From NCBI GenBank assembly GCA_029339505.1, contig JAQISU010000003.1:15031001-15095000 (forward strand): DNA of 64,000 nucleotides, written 5' to 3'. The notes beneath the pieces are model-generated. The model saw only the letters and a program-made list of their open reading frames with translations. It was not told the DNA's origin and ran no database searches. The stretch comes from Unio delphinus (lineage: Eukaryota; Mollusca; Bivalvia; Unionida; Unionidae). The translations under genes and the position numbers were made by a program. The first letter of the stretch is position 1. Each line of letters begins with the position of its first letter. Shown piece after piece: positions 36,111 to 48,390 of this stretch.

Positions 36111-36959
36111 ATATATTAGGATTATTATATATAAAGGATATTACTAGGAAATCGTGGGCAGGGGTAGCAAAGCTGATAAAATATTTGAAGAATTTTTTTT
36201 ATATAAGAAAATAAAATATACCCCAATTCCCACCCACATGCAATCATTTTATTTTATTTCTTTTTACAGATGTGATTATTTCTCAACTTTCCTTACTCAC
36301 ACGATAGACCCCATCTCAGATAAGAAAAAATAAAATTATTCAGCGAATCTACAACATAAGTGACACTAAAGAAAACGAAAGTTTCCATAGGAATGCAAAG
36401 TACGCCCACGACACAAAAGTAACACCTAACAGAAGCGGTCGGCAAAATCGAGTACAGACATTAGTATAGGTACAGAGACAAACCGAAACTCCATTTTCAT
36501 ATTGTCTCAAGTCTACTTAGACAACTCGACTACAAGATAACATGTGAGAAGTCGAGTAAATATCTCAGTACTTTAGAATTTTAAAAATTCAGACAAAGAA
36601 TTGGAAAGATATACTGGTATTGAAGATTACAAGCTTTTTACAATAATATATGTGTTTAGTGAGTTGATGCTGTCGTATATAATGCGAGACTATCCCTGGT
36701 CATGGTGATCAGAACAAACGTTTTCTTACATAAAGAAAGTCAACTTCTTGTACTATACAAATTGAAACGAAATCCTATAGAGTTCTTGGCTCTGATTTTA
36801 ATGTTATCAAGCAAACATTTTCTTGATCTTATTGCAATTGCAGACTGTGTTGTAAAATTTCCAAAAGGCTATGTACACCTCTGCTCCAAATAACGCAACA
36901 ACTTTGAAGTTCCAAGTTGTCTTATTTTCATTGATTTTAATGGATTCACAGGTTCATTA
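36111..36959. other. Stretch without a clear gene
   Basis: AT-rich. The minus strand at 36700-36960 may hold the rest of the YqaJ domain in degraded form, with frames that change every few dozen codons, but no motif is certain. Confidence 0.4.
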
Positions 36960-38814
36960 ACAGTCACCAACAGTTATGTAGCTCCATTTTACTGCTACTT
37001 TGCATTCCACAATACCAACGAGTATTTTTCTTCAACTCCTCCATCAGGCGATGCTGCAGTGAACCCATGATTCTTTTCTAAAATTAAACCCAGCTTTTTA
37101 ATAGAAATATTTTAACCATCTTGAACTTTACAAGCAACAAACGGATTGATAACTGTTGGCTTCATATCTAATCCATATTTCATTGCCGCTGAGGAAAAGG
37201 TAGATGGCTCTAATATTGCACTCCTTACTGTGTTGGGATTGGACTTGACGTACAAAAAGAAGTTACAAATACGGCTAACAAAAGAACCAGTTCTTCTCAA
37301 AGTAAACCAATCACACAATATGCTTCGTAGATTATTTTCTTGAATAAGTAGTTGTTTGTCTTGGGTACTTTTTAAATAAGTCCTTAACTTTTTTTGGTGA
37401 TACTATCTGAATGAGATAAATCTGTATTTCTTTTAACTCTATCCACATAATCATATAATGGATTTACAGAGACCAGTGTTTCAGCTGGATCATCTTGCAA
37501 TTGTATTTATTAAGAGCTGTTTACTGGGGTTGGGTTGGATTCTTTACTCTATTGATCTAATTCACAGAGGAATGATTCTGCAAAAGCTGTGTCGCAAACT
37601 CTAGTAAGCTTATAAGCCTCCGGTTATCCTCCTTTTTTTCCCATGCTGTTTTATTAAGTCTATTGGAACTGCTGGAAGATTAACTAGCCTCGGCTTATTC
37701 CAGGCCCCAAGTTTATATATAAAAAAGTAGAAATGTTAGGTAAAGTGCTAAAGAAAATTAAATGTCTTCTGCTACCGTTAATGTTATTATTAATGTATTT
37801 GTAAATTAGAGTATCATTATTTATAGTACTATGTCTCAACTTGAACATGTACATACCAGTACATGATGGACTGTCTTCCTTGACACTATCTTCCAGTGCA
37901 TAACACAGTACAGCGGTATGTTTGCACGTACAGTTAGGAGCAGACCCAGCTGGGCATAAGCAGCAAGCATGTATTGTTACGTATGTTTGATATGTCATTT
38001 ATATTTATTTCTTTTTTTGTTTGTTAGATTTAAATTTGGCATTTTAAGTTTTAAGATTCGTTCATTTAAGGGTGTGTGTGTGTGTGACCTGTACCTTACA
38101 GGATAAACACCAGGTGCTGACCTCATTTCTGACCTGGTTTCAGAGTTGTAAACAAGCTTTTAAAATGATTTGGTTGGTTCCAAGGACAAAATAGGGTAAA
38201 GTATAAACATCTTTCTAATTTAGTTGGGTCATACGCTGTTTACGTGATTTCTTGAACGTAAAATTGTTCTGAGAGATTCTAGAAGGTCGTGACCCCTTGT
38301 TTACATAAAATCAGGTATATAAACTATGTTGTGGAGCGAGTTATTCAGTAGAAGTTTGGGCTTTTACAATACTAAGTTGTGTGTGGTTTTTTTTAGTAAA
38401 TTTTCATTAACGTGTACTGGAAATTGTGTCAATTCGTTTGGATCAAGAGGAATTATTTTGTTAGTTTTCTGGAAAAGAATATGTGCTCATAGATTTTCAT
38501 TAACAAGAACTGACTTCATCAAGAGACATCGTCTTCCATATTGGATACTTCGCTGGAATTCGAACTTAGAATTATTTGGACTTTTTATTACCAGGACGTT
38601 TGCAATTTCTCTAGTGGATAATATTTTGAATGATTTTTGGATTAATTTTGGAATTGATTCTTAAAACTGTGTTTATTTTTCTTTTCTGAAAAATATTTGT
38701 ACTCAATAAATTGTTAATTAAGTTTTACAAGCTTGTTATTTTCACTCTTTCTATGTTACTGTTTATTCGAGCCTAAGCACGTAACAGTATGATGTCACCC
38801 ACCGGAGTTCAGCT
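36960..38814 (-). pseudogene. Second SWIM-YqaJ nuclease gene, broken
   Basis: YqaJ domains are PD-(D/E)xK nucleases first known from phage recombination systems. On the minus strand the SWIM motif is CLCPAGSAPNCTCKH. The exon ends at a donor GTATGT (37856-37851). Around 37600-37340 a degraded linker reads DPAETLVSVNPLYDYVDRV. Then come LRRTGSFVSRICN and ILEPSTFSSAAMKYGL, the start of the nuclease. After a TAA, LEKNHGFTAASPDGGVEE holds the catalytic Asp, and in the next frame VECK holds the Glu-x-Lys. At least one stop and two shifts are present. A solo LTR splits the SWIM exon, with coding (VGDII) continuing beyond it. Confidence 0.65.
37975..38786 (+). mobile_element. 812-bp solo LTR
   Basis: The ends are inverted, TGTTACG and CGTAACA, and the flanks carry a 4-bp duplication GTAT (37971-37974 and 38787-38790). 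Inside are a TATA box TATATAAA at 38316-38323 and AATAAA at 38705-38710, the order expected of U3-R-U5. No internal retroelement coding lies beside it, so the two LTRs of the parent probably recombined. The orientation is from the TATA and polyadenylation signals. The long frame at 38326-38664 is not a gene. Confidence 0.85.
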
Positions 38815-38815
38815 G

Positions 38816-39228
38816 TCTCTATCCCAAGAACAATCAGATTTTAAATTACCGTTTACTGATTTTAAACCTAATATCAAAAAGTACCTACGCCAGAAGTGGC
38901 AGGCATCATGGAATAAAGAAGTGAATAACCAACTAAATGCCATCAAACCAACCTTGGTAGAACCATCTGTAGGGAGGAGGTAGTCATTGCAAGAATCATA
39001 ATTGGTAATACATACATTACCCACCCCACATACTAAAAGGTGAAGATCCACCAGAATGCGTTTCTTGCAATCAACCATTCACTGTTAAGCACTTTATGAC
39101 AGTGTTCCGACCTGCAACCTACACGTGTAAAATATTATAATGTACATAACATGAAGTAACTTTTGATACTATACATAATACTTGTATTTTAGATTTCCTG
39201 AAGGAAGTAAATCTCTTTTAAACTGTAC
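38816..39228 (+). mobile_element. Old LINE remnant, RNase H tail region
   Basis: Starts at CTCTATCCCAAGAACAATC and runs through the knuckle and the end of ORF2 to AAATCTCTTTTAAACTG. It has several small deletions, and the family's 3' module is missing. It abuts the coding remnant of the second SWIM-YqaJ gene. Confidence 0.85.
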
Positions 39229-39737
39229 AAGTTTAATCAGAAGCATACTTTCGGCTGGAAATAAAAATGATGCCACCATATAAAATTTGTATAGTCGTGT
39301 ACAGCACTCAGTTCATTGTATCAATAAAGTTGCCCTTTTATGCACAGTATATCGTATCTATGCTTATATAGTTTTTGGACTCTCCTTTCTATTCTTGCAA
39401 CATCAGTGTATTCGATATTTGAAAAAAGAAAGAAATATGGGCTGTAAATGTGTTGTATTTATATTTGGTTTTATTTTGATTAGCAGTTTTGGAATAAATT
39501 ATTAAAGAAATGGCAGACAAAGTTTCATTAAACCACATTCTTTAGTTGAGAAAACTTTGTCATCTATCTTAACGAGTCCCAAAGAAAATAGAGAGTACCA
39601 AACGTAATCTTTATTGTTTGTATCATTATAACAGTTACATTTAGAAGTAAAGGGCTGGTCAAATCACATGTTTATAATCAGTGTTAATAAGGCAGACATA
39701 TGTTTCCTATTGCACTGGATATAAATTTAGTGTAGGC

Positions 39738-39778
<41 letters not shown>

Positions 39779-39960
39779 GTATGCTGTATCAATGATATAC
39801 CATGAAATGTATACATTTTTCATTAAAAGGAAACAGGGCTTGTGGATATACAAGTGGTATATCATTCTTACAGTGTACGTACTATATATATTGTACATTT
39901 TATTTATATCACATCCAAATATACATATTTGCACTTTTAATGGAGTTACCATATGCTACG
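39229..39960. other. AT-rich spacer with a short (TA)n run
   Basis: A TA run lies at about 39740-39771. No gene was recognised. Confidence 0.5.
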
Positions 39961-40486
39961 TCCCCCTGCGGGTTCGGGGTTGTAGAATTGGCCCGACGTG
40001 CCTCGCCACGTGTCGTAAAAGGCGACTAAGTAGAGGCAACCTGTTTGCCGTGGGTTGCGTCCCGTGTCGGGGGAGGAAAGGATCCTGGTAGTTGCAACAC
40101 ACTACTTTGGCCTCTACTTCTCTTAGACGGGTGGTCGAGATGGGCCCGGTCTCGACAAATCGGCTGGTCACGCCGAGCCCTAGGAAGTCTTTATTAACTC
40201 TCTCACCTCCTTTTACTTTCTCCTTGTATCTCTTTTGATACCACCGTTGCCCCTATATTCTATTCCTATATCTTTCCCTTTTCCAAATCTTAGAAGACTT
40301 CCTAGAAGGCGGTGGCTCAACGGGTAAATCGGGGGGTAATTTTACTGACCCTAGAAATTGGCGACTTCAGGGTCATCCAAAGGTAATTTTATCAACTGAG
40401 TATGGCATCTGTGTATCCTTGGCACTTTGAAAGTGTCCCCTTGGTGGGTGAGGAGCACGGGTGCTGAATTTTAAAATCATGTCATC

Positions 40487-41647
40487 ATGGAAAAAAAATC
40501 CAATAAACGTACTAAACCACTGTCAGACTCTGATGAAGAACCACGTGGCGTGGAATCATTTCCACGCTTCATGGTTATTCAATCAAAAGATGATGCTAAA
40601 CCGCTTTCAGGTTTATCTCCATTTATTATCGAGAAAACCATTACGGGATCGATTGGCACACCAAAAAGTGTGAAAAAACTAAAATCGGGTTGCCTTCTTG
40701 TAGAGTGTGAGCGAAAGGGGCAAACAGACAATATCATGAAAATGAAAACATTCTTTGATATTCCAGTGACCTCATTCGCCCACACAACACTGAATTCGTC
40801 CAAAGGGGTAATACGATGTCGTGACTTGGCTGGAATCACCGACGCAGATATCATCGAAGGGATGAAACATGAAGGTGTCACTGCAGTGCGTAGAATACGT
40901 ATTAAACGTAATAACACCCTGCAGGACACCAATACATTTGTACTCACCTTTAATAAACCGACAGTGCCCAAAGTGGTCAAGGTTGGGTTTTTACAAGTAA
41001 AGGTCGAGATCTGCATTCCAAACCCCCTTCGATGCTATAAATGTCAAAAATACGGCCATCACGAGGATCGATGTTCCAGAGCCAAGGTATGTGGCCGATG
41101 CGGAGAACACTCTCATCAGGAAGCTGATTGTAGAGCAACTCCGCATTGTGTCAACTGTGGCAAGGAACATCACGCCAGTTCCAAAGATTGTGATACATGG
41201 AAACAGGAGAAGTAAATTCAGAGGGTAAAGTTTACTTCGAACATTCCCTACCCAGAGGCCAGAAAGCTTGTCCAGGCAAAAACATCCCTTCCTGGCCCAT
41301 CCTTCTCCACAGTCGTAAAGCACAATCCAAAAAGCACGAAGGACGCCCAAACACAGACGGATCAGCCCGATTCAACCACAAGTGCCAACATCTCTAATTA
41401 TAAGCCACAGAAAAGCACAACATCAACTCAGACAACATCTAATAACAATCCACCACCAAAATCACCAAGACAGAAACACAAAGCACAAACAAATAAACAG
41501 CAAAAGGGGTCAGATGACCCCATTAAACTGTACAACAGGTTTGGAGACTTTGAGAGCATGGATGCAGAAGAAACTGCTCCATGTACTCAAAGTAGCTCCA
41601 AACCTAATAAAACTAAATATACTCCCGTACTTCCTCCAGACAAATAA
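40487..41647 (+). pseudogene. LINE copy 3 ORF1 with one stop
   Basis: The ATG at 40487 keeps eight A and the normal frame. All three CCHC knuckles are read. A TAA at 41213-41215 replaces a Glu codon just after DCDTWKQEK; the same frame then continues to the natural stop near 41647. Confidence 0.88.
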
Positions 41648-41709
41648 CAACGCATTCTTCCTTTGCGAATAGCCTAACCTAGTTCCAGAATCTCCAGCAT
41701 AACATTAGA

Positions 41710-44700
41710 ATGAAGAACACCATCATACAATGGATCTGTCGAGGACTTAAAACAAACTACAATGATATTCTGCTTTTAAATGAACACAATCCTGCTGTAC
41801 CATGTTTACAGGAAACGTTCCTGAAAGAGACAGATAAAATTACTTTTAAAAACTTTTCCCTGTTTAATGCGTACTTTCAAAACGCAGACAGGGCCTCAGG
41901 AGGAGTCTCTATTGCTGTGAACAATAGAGCCCCTCACAGAGTCGTTCCTTTAAATACAAATTTACAAGCCATTGCTGTAAGTGTCACTCTACATCGAGTG
42001 ATTACTTTTTGTTACATTTACTTACCACCAAACACCAACCTAGTACAAAAGGAATTGGACAATCTTGTTGAACAACTTTCCGCGCCCTTCGTTTTACTCT
42101 GAGATTTTAATGCCCATAACATTTTATGGGGATCAAATCACTTAAACGACAGAGGCCATAAAATAGAAGATTTCATTTCTAGACACGATCTGTGTCTATA
42201 TAACACCAACTCACCAACATATTTACACCCAGGAACCGGTACGTACACATGCATAGATTTGACAATTTGCTCTCCCTCACTGCTTTTGGACTATGAATGG
42301 AAGGTCGCTGATGACCTTCACAGCAGTGATCACTTTCCAATCCCTCTTGAAAATAACTCCAAAATTGATGACGCAATTCCACAATGGAATATAAAGAAGG
42401 CCGACTGGGCTATGTTTGAAACACTATGTAAAACTAGACTAAATAATGATACAGTATTAAACGCTGTTAATCCTATACAGCATTTTACCAATCGGTTATA
42501 CATACATTACCCACTCCCACATACTGAAAGGTGAAGATCCACCAGAGTGCGTTTCTTGCAATGAGCCATTCACTGTTAAACACTTTATGACCGAGTGTTC
42601 CGACCTGCAACCTACGCGTGTTAAATACTATAATGTACATGACATGAAGGAACTTTTTGATACAATACAAATCACTTGTATTTTAGATTTCCTAAAGGAA
42701 GTAAATCTCTATTTTAAACTATAACTTGTATGCCATCACGTAGAATATTTTTATCTAATGCAAATATCACCTTTTATTTACAGCATCTTATCATCAACAT
42801 AACACCATTTACATCTCCCGTTGATTGGGAAGCTTCATATTTTCCTGTTACCAACATCTTACTATTTTATATTTAACTATTGTTTTTTTTATATATATCG
42901 CTGGTCGATGTTAAACCTTTCTTGTTTTTGAACATCTAACGTATTGTATGGCGCTAAATAGCCTAAAAGTGCTGGTGCGCCGTTAAAATTCAAGTAAATA
43001 AATAAATAAACAGCATTTTACCTCCGCTTTAATTTCAATTGCAGATGAATCTATTCCTAAGTACTCAATGAACAGTAAGAGATCGCAAAAACCTTGGGTA
43101 ACCAAGGAATGCAAAGAAGCCATTAGACAACGCCGAGAAGCATTAAAAACATTCAACAATCGTCCAACGCCCGAAAATTTAAATAAATATCGTATTGCCC
43201 GTGCTTAAACTCGACGCACAATCAAAGAATGTAAACGTGCATCCTGGAAGAAATATATTTCTTCTTTAAACTCTCGTTCCTCAATGAAACAAGTTTGGGA
43301 TACTATTCGAAAAATAAATGGAAAGAGGAAACAATTCTATTCGACATCTAAAAATAAACAATAGCAATTTCAGTTCGAAACGTGACATAGCAAATATTCT
43401 TGCCGATAGTTTTTCGAAAAACTCATCATCATCTAATGACTCAGATGCCTTTAGAAGATTAAAATCTCAAAAAGAAAAGTCACGTTTAAAATTTACATCG
43501 AACAACACTGAAAATTATAACCAGCTGTTTTCTTTATTGGAGCTTAGGGAGGCATTAGACAAGGCCCATGATACATCCGCTGGGCCTGACGAAGTACATT
43601 ACCAGTTCTTGAAACACCTCCCAGAATCTTCTCTCACATTACTTCTTAAAATCTTTAATGATTTATGGATTGCTGGTAATGTACCTAAGAGCTGGAAAGA
43701 AGCAACAGTGATACCAATTCCCAAACCAGACAAAGATAACGAAGATCCTAACAGCTATCGGCCTATTGCATTGACAAGCTGCATATGCAAAACAATGGAA
43801 CGAATGATTAATTCTCGGCTTGTATGGTACTTGGAAAGTAATAATTTAATTTCTCCTTTCCAAAGTGGCTTCCGTTTTGGTCGTAGTACTAACGATCATC
43901 TGGTTAGACTGGAAACATTTATTTGCGATGCATTGATCAAGAAGGAACATTTAGTAGCAGTCTTCTTTGATTTAGAAAAGGCCTATGATACAACATGGAA
44001 GTACGGGATACTAAATTACCTGCAGGATCTAGGTCTAAAAGGCCGTCTGCCCGCTTTCATCTCCAGTTTTCTCTCCGACAGAGAATTCAAAGTACGCGTG
44101 GGCTCTACCCTCTCCGATATGCACCAGCAAGAGATGGGTGTGCCCCAGGGCAGTATTTTATCTGTAACGCTATTTAATATCAAAATCAATAGCATCTCTA
44201 AGTGCTTAACTCCCGGTGTGGACTGCTCTTTATATGTAGACGATTTTTTAATTTGTTATCGATCAAAGCACATGCATACAATTGAAAGGCAACTTCAACA
44301 AAATATCAATAAGATTAACTATTGGCCCAGTAATAATGGTTTTAAATTTTCTAAATCGAAAACAGTATGCATGCATTTCTGTCAATTGCGAAGACATCAT
44401 GATGACCCTAAACTCACGCTGGACGGAACACTTATTCCAGTTGTTGAGCAAACGAAGTTTTTGGGTGTTCGACAAAAAACAGACTTTTATACCACACATC
44501 AAGAATTTAAAAGCTAAATGCTTAAAAGCTTTAAATTTACTAAAAGTAATTGCGCACACTGACTGGGGTGCTGATAAAAAGTCCTCCTCAATTTGTATAG
44601 AACATTTATCCGTTCTATACTAGACTATGGATGCATTGTTTATGGTTCAGCTAGGAAGTCTTATTTGAAAATGCTTGACCCAATTCATCATCAGGGAATA

Positions 44701-45909
44701 ATACTTGCTCTAGGAGCGTTCAAGACATCTCTATGCGAAAGCCTTCTCGATGAAGCGAATGAACCACCTTTATCGCACCGCAGAGAAATGCTTTCTATAC
44801 AGTACGCTCTTAGGTTAAGATCAAACCCTCTGGACCCTGCTTTTTCGGCTGTTTTTCAACCAAAATACAAAACTTTGTACGAAAACAAACCAAATGCCAT
44901 ACCTTCATTTGGCATCAGAATATCATCCAGTTTTGACACTATCAAAATTAATCTCCCTACAGTTCAGAACACGTTTGTCTCGGAAACACCACCTTGGCTC
45001 CTTAAGCAACCCAAAGTGATTTTTACGTTGCACGATGGGAGAAAATCTGAGAGAAATCCTGCCGTTTTCCAGAACTCTTATCATGAACTCCTCAACGATT
45101 TTAAAAACTACACCAAAATTTTTACTGATGGATCAAAAGTTGATGACAAGGCTGCTGCAGCCTTCGTTAGTGGCAAGCACATAACCAAAGTGCGCTTGCC
45201 AAACAATGCGTCCATATTTTCAGCGGAAATCAGAGCAATAGACCTTGCTCTGAAATTTATTGAACAAAAGCGCATTTTAAATAGCAATATTTTCTGTGAC
45301 TCTCTTTCAGTACTTCAGTCGCTACACCATAGAAAATTGGATAATCCATTACTAGTCGATATTCTCGTCAAAAACTCTGAGCTTAGTAAGTCCTACAACA
45401 TAGTATACTGTTGGCTACCTAGCCATATTGGTATTAGAGGTAATGAAGAAGCAGACCGGGCTGCTAAGATGGCTCTATCCCAAGAACCATCGGATTTTAA
45501 ATTACCTTTTACTGATTTTAAACCTTGTATCAAAAAGTACCTACGTCAGAAGTGGCAGGCGTCATGGGATGATGCAGTCAATAACAAACTTCATGCCATC
45601 AAACCAACCCTGGGAGAATGGACTCCTTCCTACAGAACTATCCGTAGGGAGGAGGTTGTCATTGCAAGAATCAGAATCTGTCATACATACATTACCCACT
45701 CCCACATACTGAAAGGTGAAGATCCACCAGAGTGCGTTTCTTGCAATGAGCCATTCACTGTTAAACACTTTATGACCGAGTGTTCCGACCTGCAACCTAC
45801 GCGTGCTAAATATTATAATGTACATGACATGAAGGAACTTTTCGATACAATACAAATCACTTGTATTTTAGATCTCCTAAAGGAAGTAAATCTCTGTTTT
45901 AAACTATAA
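41710..45909 (+). pseudogene. LINE copy 3 ORF2, multiply broken
   Basis: The start motif reads QWICRGL (catalytic Asn replaced by Ile, as in copy 2). A three-base deletion shortens the LLLL run. A TGA near 42102 replaces the Gly of the GDFNAHN motif. The nested insertion lies at 42490-43010. A TAA occurs near 43206. RT is open at 43318-44517 with FFDLEKAYD, VPQGSILS and YVDDF. A deletion near 44466 shifts the frame. The last frame (44593-45909) has complete RNase H and knuckle motifs. Confidence 0.9.
42490..43010 (+). mobile_element. 521-bp 5'-truncated LINE nested in copy 3
   Basis: Begins at AATCGGTTATACATAC, the C-terminal part of ORF2, and runs through the 3'UTR and module to an AAAT/AAAC tail. 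It is flanked by CAGCATTTTACC at 42478-42489 and 43011-43022, a perfect 12-bp target duplication. Confidence 0.95.
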
Positions 45910-46202
45910 CTTGTATGCCATCATCTAGAATATTTTTAATGCAAATATCACCTCTTATTTACAACATCTAATGATCAACATACACCATTTACATATCCCG
46001 TTGATTGGGAAGCTTCATACTTTCCTGTCACCAACATCTTACCATTTTATATTTAACTAGTATGTTTTTTTATATCGCTGGTCGATGTTAAACCTTTCTT
46101 ATTTTTGAACATCTAACCTATTGTATGGCGCTAAATAGCCTAAAAGTGCTGGTGCGCCGTTAAAATTCAAGCGAACAAACAAACAAACCAATAGTTGTTT
46201 TA

Positions 46203-46445
46203 AAAAGTATACCAGTCCAGTATTTTTACTATAATCCACAGTTTTTATGATTGTTCATTTTGGAGTTATACCAGTGTAATATTTATACCGTATTCTAAAT
46301 AGGTGTCACGATTGGTTATAGAATGATACCAGTCCAATGGTTGTAACATATTCCACAGGTATCATGACTGTTCATGGAATTATACCCCAGTCCAATGGTT
46401 GTAACATATCCCAAAGATGTATCATGACTGGTCTTTGTATTATGT
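46203..46445. repeat. Degenerate tandem repeat, about four units of roughly 60 bp
   Basis: Units carry TATACCAGTCCAATGG, GTAACATATTCCACAG and ATCATGACTGTTCAT in order. The last two are the most alike. Confidence 0.75.
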
Positions 46446-47169
46446 CTGGACACTAAAATGTATGATCTGGATGAATTGACACACAACTGGATGAAAACAT
46501 GAAATGTATTGAAGATGTTGAACAGATTCAAAAGGATTGTGAACAGCAAACTGTACAAATAGTTTAACAAGTTTATCAACTTTCATGAAGTTATCTGAAA
46601 CACTTTTAAAGGGAAGCAGCAAAAGTGAAATTGTGAACTACTGAATGGATATTAGATGGTGTGATTGAAATAAAGTCGAAGGAAACATTAAATAAACATT
46701 GATTCAGGAGAATGGTGAAATGCAAGAGAAACATCTGAACCAAGAGTCTAATATGTTTACCAAATTTTAAAGAGATATGAACAGTTTGGAGTGATGCTCC
46801 AGAAATTAAAGTGTCAATAATGGATGAATTGGTGGGCAGACAAACAGGAAGGTGTAAATAATATCCAAATGGAATAATTTTGAATTAAAAAAAACGGAAC
46901 ATAATGGGGATCAAGCCAAATGCATTAATGGACTGATAGAGTAAAATAATGGAAAATGCCATTAAAACACTGAAACTTGAACTGACACATAGTGGACAGA
47001 AAAAGCCATTTACAATGTATTATCCCAACATGTGCATGATTTTTCATAAAATTCCTTGAATGGTTTTGAGACTTATCATTACTGAAATTAAGCTGTACCT
47101 GATGGATGGATATAAATGCAGAAAAATATTAACAATGAATAAAATGGTAATGTGAATAGTAAAAAAGCA
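46446..47169. other. Stretch without a recognised gene
   Basis: AT-rich, with many TGAA/ATGG-like stretches in all frames. No domain or element identified. Confidence 0.45.
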
Positions 47170-47760
47170 GCATCTAGATCAATGGACTAATAGGTATTTA
47201 ATGTAATTAAATGGCGTTTACATAAACAATGGACGGCTGGTACAATAGGTAGCAATGTAATTAAATGGCGTTTACGTAAACAACGGCCCGGTGGTATGAT
47301 AAGCATTTATGCAACTGAGTGGTGTTCAACCAAGCAATGATCCAGTTATATAATAGGGATTTAATGCTTATTGAATGGTGTTTACACATGCAAAGTACAA
47401 TTAGTATAACAGTTATTTAGTGTAGTTGAATGATATTTACGCAAGCAATGGACCACTAGTATCAAAGGAATTTAATGTTGACCACTGGTTTAATAGGTAT
47501 TTAATAACATTAAATGCTGTTTACGTAAACAATGGACCACTCGATAATAGGTATTTAATGGAATTATATTGTGTTTACATAAACAATGGTCTACTGGTAT
47601 AACAGGCATTTAATACAATTGAATGATGTTTACATAAGCACTGGTATGATAGGTATTTAAGGCAGTTAAATGATGCTTATATAATCAATGGACCAGTGCT
47701 GTAAGAGGTATTTAATGGCATTAAATGTTGTGTACATAACAAATGGTTTCCTAGTTAGTC
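47170..47760. repeat. Degenerate minisatellite, about ten units of 55-65 bp
   Basis: Consensus blocks are CAATGGACCACTGGTAT, AATAGGTATTTAATG and TTAAATGGTGTTTACATAA. Units vary by substitutions and short deletions, so it is an old array. Confidence 0.8.
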
Positions 47761-47867
47761 TAGTATGCAAGGATAGTTCAGTAGACACACCCACAATGTT
47801 AGTATGAAGTTTCAATCAGTCATCAAATGTGGTAAAGCTGAAAAGCCAAAAAGCCTTAGCCAGCAAA

Positions 47868-48130
47868 AGGTGACCACTACTGGTTCTAGTTGCTTATTCT
47901 CTAAACCATGCTGTTCTGTTACATTTGACTTTTCCATATACTTTGCCTCATAATATTTATTGTCCATTGGTATAATCACTACTGAACGTTACCATAGCTA
48001 CAGGTGACCACTACAGAAAGTGTACACTACTGGCTCTAGCTGCTTATCCTCTACCACATGCAGTTCTGTTACATTTGGCGTTCCCTTAATTGGTTACTCT
48101 TCTTATTAATCGTCCATTGGTATAATCACT
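47868..48130. repeat. Direct duplication of about 130 bp
   Basis: Both halves share GGTGACCACTAC, CTGGTTCTAGTTGCTTAT, CTGTTCTGTTACATTTG and TTGTCCATTGGTATAATCAC, with diverged middles. Confidence 0.75.
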
Positions 48131-48149
48131 AAACTGTCTACAGTGTGGC

Positions 48150-48390
48150 ACCAGCATATGCACTGTAACAATAGCCCACAGACATGCAGAATCATGCACC
48201 ATCGAATTGCATTATCCTGACATAAAGCCAAAAGTCCTAAGACTAACCTTGTATTGCTAAACACCAAGAGAGGGAGCTGCTAGAACCATGTTATATGTCT
48301 TTCCGGTAGGACTTGTCCAGGGTTTTCGAAGCCATGACCTCCTGCATTCGAGGTGGATGCTCTAACCACTTAGGTCACCAGAGCAGTATG
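48150..48390 (-). mobile_element. tRNA-derived SINE related to the 3-kb copy
   Basis: On the minus strand TGACCTAAGTGGTTAGAGC (A-box region) and GGCTTCGAAAACCC (B-box region) are followed by a body that shares TTAGGACT, TGTCAGGATAA and GCATGTCTG blocks with the element at 2986-3293. The ends are approximate. Confidence 0.65.

Larger units (their letters stand above)
39962..46188 (+). mobile_element. LINE copy 3, full length, with nested self-insertion
   Basis: Begins at CCCCCTGCGGGTTCGGGG and ends in AAAC repeats after the 3' module (from 46076). No target duplication is evident. It holds a 521-bp nested insertion and lesions in both ORFs. The variants in ORF2 place it with copy 2 rather than copies 1 and 4. 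Confidence 0.92.

Noticed and set aside
38326..38664. 112-codon ORF
   Set aside because: Lies wholly inside the solo LTR, downstream of its TATA box; no domain.
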